Translations under genes and position numbers: made by a program
DNA from: Oscillospiraceae bacterium
Lineage (GTDB): Bacteria > Bacillota > Clostridia > Oscillospirales > Oscillospiraceae
Assembly (NCBI GenBank): GCA_016296635.1
Contig: JAEDIZ010000037.1
Coordinates: 1-18,292 of the forward strand
Direction: 5' to 3'
Length of the DNA stretch: 18,292 nucleotides
Part shown: in pieces, positions 7,469 through 14,112 of the stretch
Layout: every line of letters starts with the position of its first letter
Position numbering within the stretch: position 1 is the first letter of the stretch
The notes under the pieces: model-generated
Databases searched by the model: none
What the model was told of the DNA's origin: nothing
Seen by the model: only the letters and a program-made list of their open reading frames with translations

Positions 7469-8209
7469 ATGGAACCGATTATTAGAATTGAACAGCTTGA
7501 AAAGTCCTTCGGTCAGCTGAAAGTGCTAAAGGGAATCGATTTGGATATCTATCCCGGCGAGGTCGTCTGTATCATCGGTGCCTCCGGCTCCGGCAAGTCC
7601 ACGCTGCTGCGGTGCCTGAATCTGTTGGAAGAAGCCGATGCAGGACATATCTGGTTTGAGGGGAAAGACCTGATGGATCTTTCCACCAATCTCAATGAAC
7701 TGCGTCAGCACATCGGCATGGTTTTCCAAAGCTTCAATCTGTTTAATAACAAGAATGTACTTGATAACTGCACCATGTCGCCCATCTCGGTCAAGAAAAA
7801 GTCCCGGAAGGAAGCGGAACGGATGGCAATCGAAAAGCTGTCTGAGGTCGGACTGCAGAATTTTATCAGGGCAGACAGCCGCCGGCTTTCCGGCGGACAG
7901 AAGCAGCGCGTTGCCATTGCACGTGCACTGTGCATGGAGCCGGATATCATGCTTTTTGATGAGCCTACCAGCGCCCTTGATCCCGAAATTGTCGGTGAAG
8001 TGCTGGACGTCATGAAAAAGCTTGCCGCAGACGGCATGACCATGGTGGTTGTCACCCACGAAATGGCCTTCGCAAGGGAGGTCAGCGACCGTGTTGTATT
8101 CATGGACGGCGGCGTCATTCTGGAGCAGGGTACGCCTGCAGAGGTATTCGGAAACCCGAAGCAGCCGCGTACCAGAGAGTTTTTGAGCAGATATTTGGGG
8201 GACAAATGA
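7469..8209 (+). CDS. Amino acid ABC transporter, ATP-binding protein (probably lysine)
   Basis: A 246-residue ATPase of the polar amino acid (GlnQ/HisP) group that drives the neighbouring permease. Walker A is GASGSGKST (37-45), the Q-loop is VFQSFNLF (85-92), the ABC signature LSGGQKQR is at 140-147, Walker B MLFDEP is at 161-166, the D-loop SALDP follows, and the switch His is in VVTHEMA (His197). The length and motif spacing are normal. AAAGGAGG precedes the start at the permease stop. The stop overlaps the M20 hydrolase start in an ATGA junction, indicating that the two are expressed together. Confidence 0.95.
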   Translation: MEPIIRIEQLEKSFGQLKVLKGIDLDIYPGEVVCIIGASGSGKSTLLRCLNLLEEADAGHIWFEGKDLMDLSTNLNELRQHIGMVFQSFNLFNNKNVLDNCTMSPISVKKKSRKEAERMAIEKLSEVGLQNFIRADSRRLSGGQKQRVAIARALCMEPDIMLFDEPTSALDPEIVGEVLDVMKKLAADGMTMVVVTHEMAFAREVSDRVVFMDGGVILEQGTPAEVFGNPKQPRTREFLSRYLGDK

Positions 8210-9591
8210 GAAACGCTGATTGTGTGTTTGATTTTTTCATAAATGAAGATCGTTATCCTGACTTGGATGTGCAGGCTGCAGCGCAGCGTCTTTCGCGTGC
8301 AGTTCAATGCCATACCATCAGCGGCTGCGAGGATGCGCCCTTTCGGCAGCTGCATGAGCTGATTCAATCCGGCTTTCCGAATATCAACCGGTTCGGAAGT
8401 TTTGAGCTTGTTGGCAGAAGCGTTCTGATTACACTTCCCGGCAGCAATCCGCAGCTTCGCCCTGCGCTTTTTATGTCGCATCTGGATGTTGTTCCCGTGG
8501 TTGCCGGTACGGAGAAAGACTGGACTTATGAGGCTTTCTCCGGCGAGATAGCGGACGGATACATCTGGGGCCGCGGTACGCTGGATATCAAGAATCAGGT
8601 TTTCGGCTGCCTGGAGGCGGCGGAATACCTGCTTTCCCGCGGAGAGATGCCGGAAAGAACGATGTATCTTGCCTTTGGCGAGGACGAGGAAACCTTCAAT
8701 ACCGGCGCGAAGGCGATTGCAGATCTCCTCAAAAGCCGCGGCGTGCAGCTTGAATTCCTTTTGGATGAAGGCGGCGGATCGATCACATCGGGTGAAGCCT
8801 TCGGCGCACCAGATATATTCATCTCGCCCATCAATCTGATGGAAAAAGGCTATGCGGATCTGCAGCTTTCCGTCAAAAGCGCAGGCGGTCATTCCAGCTG
8901 CCCCTTCGGCGGAACTTCTTTGGGGATTCTGTCGGAAGCGATCAGCAGCATCACGAAAAATCCTTTTCCCGCAGAAATTTCCTCTGTCATGCAGCAGGCC
9001 TTTGAAGCGCTTTCTCCATATTTGACCGATCCGACTCTGAAAGAGCTGCTTTTGGATTTTGATTTGAACTGTGAGCAGATTGCGGAATATTGCATGCAAA
9101 ACCGGGCGCTTTTTCCCTATGTGACCACCACCATCGCGCCTACCGTTATTCGCGGCAGCAGCGCCGCCTGCAATGTCATGCCGCAGGATATGGAAGCAGT
9201 CATCAACTTCCGCATTGCCGCAGGGCATACGCCGGAGCAGGTCATGGAGCGCTGCAGAAACCTGATTGCAGACGGCAGAGTATCGCTGTCCTTCCTGCAG
9301 TCCAATCCACCGTCCGCTATTGCAAGAACCGATGGAATCGGGTACGCAGCGTTGCAGGAAGCGCTGAAAGAGCATTATCAGAATGTGGTGTTTTTCCCAT
9401 TTGCAACGGCGGGCGCGACAGATGCAAGACAGTATGAACAAATCTGTGACACCTGCCTGCGTTTCAGCCCCTTCATGTCCCCGGAATCCGACACCAAAAC
9501 CGGCGTGCACGGAACAAACGAACGCATCTCCCTGCGCACATATGCACAGGGGATCCGTACCCTGATCACCTTCATGAAACGGGTCTGCTGA
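8206..9591 (+). CDS. M20-family metallo-hydrolase (carboxypeptidase S / N-acyl amino acid hydrolase-like)
   Basis: A 461-residue M20 dizinc hydrolase. Metal and catalytic motifs are in order: MSHLDVVPV (His92 and the accessory Asp94), WGRGTLDIKN (bridging Asp127), FGEDEE (general base Glu161, metal ligand Glu162), LLDEGGG near 186-192, and a C-terminal HGTNERI carrying the last metal His. A lid-like insertion around SAGGHSS is also present. No signal peptide is seen, so the enzyme is cytosolic. Among M20 enzymes the WGRGTLD and FGEDEE pattern resembles Gly-Xaa carboxypeptidase (CPS1) and PM20D1. The four-base overlap with the transporter ATPase and the lysine riboswitch upstream suggest that it frees lysine from an imported peptide or N-acyl derivative. 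The exact substrate is unknown. Confidence 0.88.
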   Translation: MRNADCVFDFFINEDRYPDLDVQAAAQRLSRAVQCHTISGCEDAPFRQLHELIQSGFPNINRFGSFELVGRSVLITLPGSNPQLRPALFMSHLDVVPVVAGTEKDWTYEAFSGEIADGYIWGRGTLDIKNQVFGCLEAAEYLLSRGEMPERTMYLAFGEDEETFNTGAKAIADLLKSRGVQLEFLLDEGGGSITSGEAFGAPDIFISPINLMEKGYADLQLSVKSAGGHSSCPFGGTSLGILSEAISSITKNPFPAEISSVMQQAFEALSPYLTDPTLKELLLDFDLNCEQIAEYCMQNRALFPYVTTTIAPTVIRGSSAACNVMPQDMEAVINFRIAAGHTPEQVMERCRNLIADGRVSLSFLQSNPPSAIARTDGIGYAALQEALKEHYQNVVFFPFATAGATDARQYEQICDTCLRFSPFMSPESDTKTGVHGTNERISLRTYAQGIRTLITFMKRVC

Positions 9592-9660
9592 AACCAGAAG
9601 GGTACATAGCGCACAAACCGGCGATAGGAAGGAACAATACAAAACAGAATGCGTATACAG

Positions 9661-9697
9661 AAAACTGACATTGATGGAGTTTCAATGTCAGTTTTTT
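9661..9697 (+). terminator. Terminator of the lysine transport operon
   Basis: A perfect 14-base-pair stem (9661-9674 with 9682-9695) around a seven-base loop. The GC-containing core CTGACATTGA/TCAATGTCAG is followed by six T. It lies 70 bases after the M20 stop and closes the unit that starts at 5103. Confidence 0.9.
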
Positions 9698-9828
9698 CAT
9701 ATATTCAGCAGGTATGTCTTTTGACGCTGTCTGATGCATCTGTAATAGTTCTGACTCGACAAGATATGATTCAGTCTGCTTTGGGCGGCTGTAAACAGAA
9801 ATGTTTTGTATTATTGAATGTTTTTCTT
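9698..9828. other. Intergenic stretch with no supported gene
   Basis: Between the lysine-operon terminator and the conserved upstream element of carB. There is a weak promoter-like pair TTGACG (9721-9726) and TAATAG (9743-9748) with 16 bases between, which might give an extra start for carB. I see nothing else convincing here. Confidence 0.3.
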
Positions 9829-9856
9829 CATCGTCGAAAATCTAAAAAATATTTAG
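9829..9856 (+). repeat. 28-bp conserved upstream element, copy 1 (before carB)
   Basis: Matches positions 13264-13291 upstream of purE at 24 of 28 bases. The shared parts include GTCGAAA in the first half and AAAAAATATTTAG at the end. A GAATGTT lies a few bases before both copies. This copy ends seven bases before the carB -35 box. It may be a regulator site shared by the two nucleotide operons; its identity is unknown. Confidence 0.5.
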
Positions 9857-9863
9857 GAAATGC

Positions 9864-9892
9864 TTGACTTTCCGTTTCGCATATGTTCCAAT
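9864..9892 (+). promoter_or_regulatory. Promoter of carB
   Basis: A -35 box TTGACT (9864-9869), a 17-base spacer and a -10 box TCCAAT (9887-9892), preceded by an extended -10 TG at 9884-9885. The -10 matches only four of six consensus bases. The position fits, since the transcript would start near 9899 just before the PyrR-binding loop. Confidence 0.6.
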
Positions 9893-9915
9893 AGGCAAAA
9901 CAAAAAATCTTTAAC

Positions 9916-9933
9916 CCGATCCGGAGAGGTCGG
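9916..9933 (+). promoter_or_regulatory. PyrR-binding loop (UMP-responsive attenuator)
   Basis: CCGA-T-CC-GGAGA-GG-TCGG folds into the PyrR-binding hairpin: a four-pair lower stem, a bulged T, two upper pairs and a GGAGA loop. It matches the known consensus ARUCCNGNGAGGYU except at the first and last positions, where the A-U pair is replaced by G-C and pairing is kept. Its 3' side CGGCA can pair with TGCCG in the downstream terminator arm, so PyrR-UMP binding would expose the terminator. pyrR itself is not in the window. Confidence 0.85.
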
Positions 9934-9955
9934 CAAGATGGTTATATCCGCACAG

Positions 9956-9978
9956 ACGCTGTTTTTGTAAAACAGCGT
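9956..9978 (+). other. Hairpin within the carB leader
   Basis: ACGCTGTTTT and AAAACAGCGT form a perfect ten-base-pair stem around TGT. It lies between the PyrR loop and the terminator, with no T run after it. It probably brings the PyrR stem and the terminator arm close together in the antiterminated fold. Confidence 0.6.
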
Positions 9979-9994
9979 TATCCTGATAGATCCA

Positions 9995-10024
9995 GCCTGC
10001 CGTTTCCGGCAGGCGTTTTTTCTT
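9995..10024 (+). terminator. Attenuator terminator before carB
   Basis: GCCTGCCG and CGGCAGGC pair perfectly around TTTC, followed by GTTTTTTCTT. It ends immediately before the carB ribosome site GAAAGGAG. Together with the PyrR-binding loop it makes a standard PyrR attenuator. Confidence 0.92.
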
Positions 10025-10038
10025 GAAAGGAGATCCAT

Positions 10039-13000
10039 ATGCCAAAAAGAACAGATATTCAAAAGGTGCTGATCATCGGCTCCGGCCCCATTGTTATCGG
10101 TCAGGCCGCGGAATTTGATTATGCAGGTACGCAGGCGTGTCTGGCGCTCAAAGAAGAAGGATACGAGGTCATTCTCTGCAATTCCAACCCGGCAACGATC
10201 ATGACAGATACTTCCATTGCAGACAAGGTCTATATGGAACCGTTGACACTGGAATATGTGGCAAGAATTCTGCGCCATGAACGTCCGGACGCAATCGTTC
10301 CCGGCATCGGCGGACAGACGGGGCTGAACATGGCGATGCAGCTGGAAAAGGAAGGCATACTGAAAGAGTGCGGTGTCAAGCTTCTGGGCACTTCCAGCGA
10401 AAGCATCGAACGCGCGGAGGATCGGGAGCTGTTCAAGGAAATGTGTCAGTCCATCGGCGAGCCGGTCATTCCCTCCGAGATCACCTACTCGATCGAGGAA
10501 GCCAAAAAGGCGGCGAAAAAAATCGGTTATCCTGTAGTGCTGCGCCCTGCCTTCACGCTGGGCGGCACCGGCGGCGGTTTTGCAGACAATGAGCAGGAAC
10601 TGCTGGAAATCGGACTCAACGCATTCAAACTGTCTCCGGTGCATCAGGTGTTGGTCGAAAAGAGCGTCAAGGGCTACAAGGAAATTGAATTCGAAGTGAT
10701 GCGCGACTCCAACGACCACGCCATCACAATCTGCGGCATGGAAAACGTGGATCCCGTCGGTGTTCACACCGGTGACTCCATTGTGGTTGCGCCGATTCTT
10801 TCTCTGAGTGAGCATGATCTCAAAATGCTCAATGACAGTGCCATCAAGATCATCCGAGAACTGAAAATTGAGGGCGGCTGCAATGTGCAGTTTGCGCTGA
10901 ACCCGAATTCCAGCGAGTATTTCCTCATTGAAGTCAATCCGAGAGTTTCCCGTTCTTCTGCGCTTGCATCCAAGGCAAGCGGATATCCCATCGCAAGAGT
11001 GACGGCAAAGATCGCTATGGGAATGGCGTTGGAGGAGATCGAGGTAGCCGGCGGCACGGCCGCTATTGAGCCGAGTTTGGATTACATCGTTGCCAAGTTC
11101 CCACGCTTCCCCTTTGATAAGTTTACGGATGCGCCCAATACGCTCGGCACACAGATGAAGGCAACCGGCGAAGTCATGGCCATCGGCGCAAATCTCTGCG
11201 AATGCTTCCTCAAGGCAACCCGTTCTTTGGAAGCCGGTATCAAACATCTGTATATGTCCAAATTCGATCCCATGAGCAAGGATGAGCTTTTGGACTATAT
11301 CCGTGAATTCCACTCCGACAATCTGTTTGCAATCGCGGAGCTGTTCAGCCGCGGCGCGACAACGGCGCAGATCCATGAAATCACCATGATCACAGAGCTG
11401 TTTTTGGACTGCATCCGCGAGATGATCGAAATGGAAGACGGTCTGTCTGCCAAGCCGTGGGACATGGATGCGCTGCGCGAGGCCAAGAAAATGGGATTCT
11501 CCGATGCATATATTGCCCGTCTGTGGAAAACGGATGAAATTTCCGTCTATCAGAAGCGGAAGGACGCCGGCCTGATGCCGATATTCCGCATGGTGGACAC
11601 GCTTCATACCGGAAAATATATTCCGTATCTGTACTCTTCCTATACCGGCAGCAACGACTCGCGGCTGACGGAAAAAAAGAAAATCATTGTGCTGGGTGCA
11701 GGCCCGATCCGGATCGGGCAGGGCGTGGAATTTGACTATTCCACCGTCCATGCCGTGCAGACCATCCGCCGCGGTGGTTTCGAGGCCATCATCATCAACA
11801 ACAATCCCGAAACGGTCTCCACGGACTACACGACCGCGGACAAGCTCTATTTTGAGCCGCTGACACCGGAAGATGTCATGGCCATCGTGGACTTTGAAAA
11901 GCCCGAGGGTGTTATTGCAACGCTCGGCGGGCAGACGGCCATCAATTTGGCGGAGCCGCTCATGGAGCGGGGCGTCAAGCTCATCGGCACGGACTGCGCA
12001 GCCATCGAGCGGGCGGAGAACCGCGACAGCTTTGAAAAGGTGTTGCTGGATCTGAATATTCCGCAGCCCAAGGGACAGGCGGTTACGAACATTGAAGACG
12101 GTGTGAAGGCGGCAGCGGACATCGGATATCCCGTGCTGGTTCGGCCGAGCTTCGTCCTCGGCGGACGCGCCATGCAGATCGTGGCGAAGGAAGAACAGCT
12201 GCGTCATTATCTGAAAACAGCCGTTGAGATCGATGCCGACAAGCCCGTACTGGTTGACCATTATATTCAGGGCAAGGAGGTAGAGGTTGACGCCATCTGT
12301 GACGGACACGACGTTTTCGTACCCGGCATCATGGAGCTGGTGGAGCGCACCGGCGTCCATTCCGGCGATTCCATTTCCGTCTATCCTGCCTTCTCCATTT
12401 CCAACAAGGTCAAGGGTACCATTCTGCAGTATGCAAAGAAGCTCGGCATCGGCATCGGGATCGTGGGCCTTTTCAATATCCAGTTCATCGTGGACGGCAA
12501 TGACAACGTCTATATTATCGAAGTCAATCCGAGATCCTCGCGTACCGTTCCGTTCCTTTCCAAAGCGACCGGATACAGCCTTGCCGATATTGCAACGGAA
12601 GTCATGCTCGGCAAGAGTCTGAAGGAGCAGGGGATCTTTGAGCTGTATCCGGAGGAGAAGAGGCGCTTCTATGTGAAGGTGCCGGTATTCTCGTCCAATA
12701 AGATCAAGGGCCTGGACACCTATCTGTCCCCGGAAATGAAGTCCACCGGCGAAGCCATCGGCTATGACCGGAAGCTGCCGAGAGCCATGTATAAGGCGCT
12801 GCAGGCGGCGGGTATGAAGCTGCAGAACTACGGTACGGTACTTGTGACATTGGCTGACGAGGATAAGGAAGAAGCGCTGCCGCTGGTACGCAGATTCTAT
12901 GACATGGGCTTCCATATTGAAGCAACCATCGGCACGGCAAATTTCCTGAAAGCACATGGCATCCACACCCGTGTGCGCGGCAAGCTCTCCGAGGGCAGCG

Positions 13001-13215
13001 AAGAGATTTTGGATTCCATCCGCTCGGGCTATGTAAGTTATGTGATCAACACCCGTGCGATCCTTTCCGGCGTTCATTATGAGGACGGCACGGCCATCCG
13101 CCGCTGCGCAACGGAAAACGGCGTAACGATCTTCACCTCACTTGACACCGTCCGTGTTCTGCTGGAGGTACTGGAGGAGACAACCTTCCAGGTATCGACG
13201 ATCGATGCAGAGTGA
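10039..13215 (+). CDS. carB: Carbamoyl-phosphate synthase, large subunit
   Basis: Makes carbamoyl phosphate from bicarbonate, ammonia and two ATP; ammonia normally comes from the small subunit CarA. At 1058 residues it is full length. The two homologous synthetase halves are visible: LIIGSGPIVIGQAAEFDYAG near residue 11 and VLGAGPIRIGQGVEFDYS near residue 551. The oligomerisation region lies between about 400 and 545. The C-terminal allosteric (MGS-like) domain starts near 917. It keeps ATIGTANFL and the Lys of RVRGKLSEG, which match the nucleotide-effector site, so UMP control is likely. GAAAGGAG precedes the ATG. carA is not adjacent on either side, which is unusual. The PyrR attenuator makes this the pyrimidine-dedicated copy. 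No convincing terminator follows before the purE promoter. Confidence 0.98.
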   Translation: MPKRTDIQKVLIIGSGPIVIGQAAEFDYAGTQACLALKEEGYEVILCNSNPATIMTDTSIADKVYMEPLTLEYVARILRHERPDAIVPGIGGQTGLNMAMQLEKEGILKECGVKLLGTSSESIERAEDRELFKEMCQSIGEPVIPSEITYSIEEAKKAAKKIGYPVVLRPAFTLGGTGGGFADNEQELLEIGLNAFKLSPVHQVLVEKSVKGYKEIEFEVMRDSNDHAITICGMENVDPVGVHTGDSIVVAPILSLSEHDLKMLNDSAIKIIRELKIEGGCNVQFALNPNSSEYFLIEVNPRVSRSSALASKASGYPIARVTAKIAMGMALEEIEVAGGTAAIEPSLDYIVAKFPRFPFDKFTDAPNTLGTQMKATGEVMAIGANLCECFLKATRSLEAGIKHLYMSKFDPMSKDELLDYIREFHSDNLFAIAELFSRGATTAQIHEITMITELFLDCIREMIEMEDGLSAKPWDMDALREAKKMGFSDAYIARLWKTDEISVYQKRKDAGLMPIFRMVDTLHTGKYIPYLYSSYTGSNDSRLTEKKKIIVLGAGPIRIGQGVEFDYSTVHAVQTIRRGGFEAIIINNNPETVSTDYTTADKLYFEPLTPEDVMAIVDFEKPEGVIATLGGQTAINLAEPLMERGVKLIGTDCAAIERAENRDSFEKVLLDLNIPQPKGQAVTNIEDGVKAAADIGYPVLVRPSFVLGGRAMQIVAKEEQLRHYLKTAVEIDADKPVLVDHYIQGKEVEVDAICDGHDVFVPGIMELVERTGVHSGDSISVYPAFSISNKVKGTILQYAKKLGIGIGIVGLFNIQFIVDGNDNVYIIEVNPRSSRTVPFLSKATGYSLADIATEVMLGKSLKEQGIFELYPEEKRRFYVKVPVFSSNKIKGLDTYLSPEMKSTGEAIGYDRKLPRAMYKALQAAGMKLQNYGTVLVTLADEDKEEALPLVRRFYDMGFHIEATIGTANFLKAHGIHTRVRGKLSEGSEEILDSIRSGYVSYVINTRAILSGVHYEDGTAIRRCATENGVTIFTSLDTVRVLLEVLEETTFQVSTIDAE

Positions 13216-13263
13216 CTGTCATGAGAAGCAAATTATCAGATTCATTCATATGTGAATGTTCGC

Positions 13264-13291
13264 CATTGTCGAAATTACAAAAAATATTTAG
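13264..13291 (+). repeat. 28-bp conserved upstream element, copy 2 (before purE)
   Basis: Second copy of the element at 9829-9856, differing at four positions. This copy contains TGTCGAA (13267-13273 region), identical to the Spo0A-box core TGNCGAA, where copy 1 has CGTCGAA. It ends 32 bases before the purE -35 box, farther than copy 1 is from its promoter. Confidence 0.5.
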
Positions 13292-13323
13292 TTTCAGCCT
13301 TTGTTATTTGGAACTATCCACAC

Positions 13324-13353
13324 TTGTTATTTTTTGCAGCAGGATGCTATACT
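13324..13353 (+). promoter_or_regulatory. Promoter of the purine operon
   Basis: A -35 box TTGTTA (13324-13329), an 18-base spacer and a -10 box TATACT (13348-13353). The predicted start near 13360 lies just before the P1 stem of the ZTP aptamer. Confidence 0.75.
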
Positions 13354-13367
13354 GAAGCCAAGTTAAT

Positions 13368-13451
13368 CTTTCCGTAACTGACGGAATGTGGAGCACCACA
13401 GGGGAGCGGAAAGAGGGTTCTGATGGAAATCAGGTGTCGGCCGTCTGGGCA
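13368..13451 (+). promoter_or_regulatory. ZTP (pfl) riboswitch aptamer
   Basis: P1 is CTTTCCG (13368-13374) with CGGAAAG (13407-13413). P2 is TGTGG/CCACA around AGCA, followed by GGGGAGCG. A variable linker hairpin CTGAT/ATCAG follows, and then the 3' core CCGTCTGGGCA (13441-13451). The class consensus is CCGCCUGGGCA. The one change (C to T) is matched by a change in the 5' core (CTGACGG rather than CTGGCG), so GACGG (13380-13384) still pairs with CCGTC (13441-13445) as the pseudoknot. ZTP reports low 10-formyl-THF and purine-pathway stalling, which fits the pur genes downstream. An ON switch is expected because the aptamer competes with the terminator. Confidence 0.93.
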
Positions 13452-13490
13452 TTCCAACTTCTGCAAAGGAGTTGGAATGCCCATTTTTCG
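13446..13490 (+). terminator. Terminator forming the ZTP riboswitch expression platform
   Basis: Positions 13446-13461 pair with 13468-13483 over 16 base pairs with one G-T wobble, around the loop TGCAAA, followed by TTTTTCGTTT. The 5' arm begins in TGGGCA, the last conserved part of the aptamer, so aptamer folding and termination exclude each other. Confidence 0.93.
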
Positions 13491-13553
13491 TTTCAAAAAC
13501 CTGCCTTTTTGATTCAGAATAATGATATTTACACGGATTGGAGGAATGTTGCT

Positions 13554-14051
13554 ATGAAAAAAGTAGCCGTCATCATGGGAAGCGTCAGCGATCTTCCCGT
13601 GGTGGAAAAAGCAATTCATACGCTGCAGCAGTTTGGCGTACCGTTCGAGGTACATGTATATTCCGCCCACAGAACCCCGGACGAAGCACGTGCGTTTGCT
13701 CTGCACGCGCGCGAAAACGGATTCGGTGTCATTCTGGCAGCAGCCGGAATGGCTGCACATCTGGCAGGCAGTCTGGCTGCGCTTACCACCCTTCCGGTCA
13801 TTGGCATCCCTATGAAATCATCCACCTTTACAAACGGCATTGATGCGCTTCTTTCTACTGTACAAATGCCATCGGGAATCCCGGTAGCAACAGTAGCAGT
13901 AGACGGAGCTGTCAATGCCGCTTTACTGTCTGTGGAGATTCTTGCGGTCAGCGATGAGGCACTGGCTGTAAAGCTGGCCGAAAGACGCGCAGCAGATACA
14001 GCGAAGGTTCTCGACGCAAACAAGACTGTAGAAACACAGTACAATTGCTGA
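13554..14051 (+). CDS. purE: 5-(carboxyamino)imidazole ribonucleotide mutase (PurE, class I type)
   Basis: Carboxylation step to CAIR. From the ATG at 13554 (GGAGG at 13540-13544) the protein has 165 residues, the usual single-domain size. The same frame is open back to 13386, but that stretch is the riboswitch and its terminator. Active-site motifs are GSVSDLP (9-15), SAHRTPDE (37-44), AAAGMAAHLAG (62-72) with His69, and MPSGIPVAT. SAHRT and the AAGMAAHL loop are class I features; class II AIR carboxylases have SAHK. Class I enzymes act on N5-CAIR made by PurK, yet no purK is seen here. Sixty-one bases separate it from purC. Confidence 0.96.
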   Translation: MKKVAVIMGSVSDLPVVEKAIHTLQQFGVPFEVHVYSAHRTPDEARAFALHARENGFGVILAAAGMAAHLAGSLAALTTLPVIGIPMKSSTFTNGIDALLSTVQMPSGIPVATVAVDGAVNAALLSVEILAVSDEALAVKLAERRAADTAKVLDANKTVETQYNC

Positions 14052-14112
14052 TTCTTTGCACAGAAAGACAACACAATACATCAAATAAAAGTCAAGCAGG
14101 AGGACAAATATC

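Noticed and set aside
7705..9642. A 645-codon open frame on the minus strand opposite the ATPase and M20 genes
   Set aside because: Same cause: it is in register with the M20 codons, and codon bias removes the complementary stops. No family is recognised, and both plus-strand genes are clear.
9649..9867. 72-codon plus-strand open frame after the M20 gene
   Set aside because: It runs through the terminator stem and the conserved 28-bp element, has no ribosome site and shows no protein-like composition.
9853..13077. A 1074-codon open frame on the minus strand opposite carB
   Set aside because: Its codons align exactly with carB codons, so minus-strand stops arise only from TTA, CTA or TCA on the plus strand, which carB hardly uses. 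The product has no recognisable domains, and carB is certain.
13243..13258. Hairpin CATTCA/TGAATG after carB as a carB terminator
   Set aside because: Only six A/T-rich pairs and no T run follows; read-through from carB into the pur leader cannot be excluded.
13255..13267. PurR PurBox-like sequence AATGTTCGCCATT before purE
   Set aside because: Matches the Bacillus box in reverse orientation at about 11 of 13 positions, but the second G of the core is missing, no clear partner box is seen, and the carB copy of the surrounding element lacks it.
13386..13553. Longer upstream start for purE
   Set aside because: The extension covers the ZTP aptamer and its terminator. The ATG at 13554 has a good ribosome site and gives a normal PurE length.
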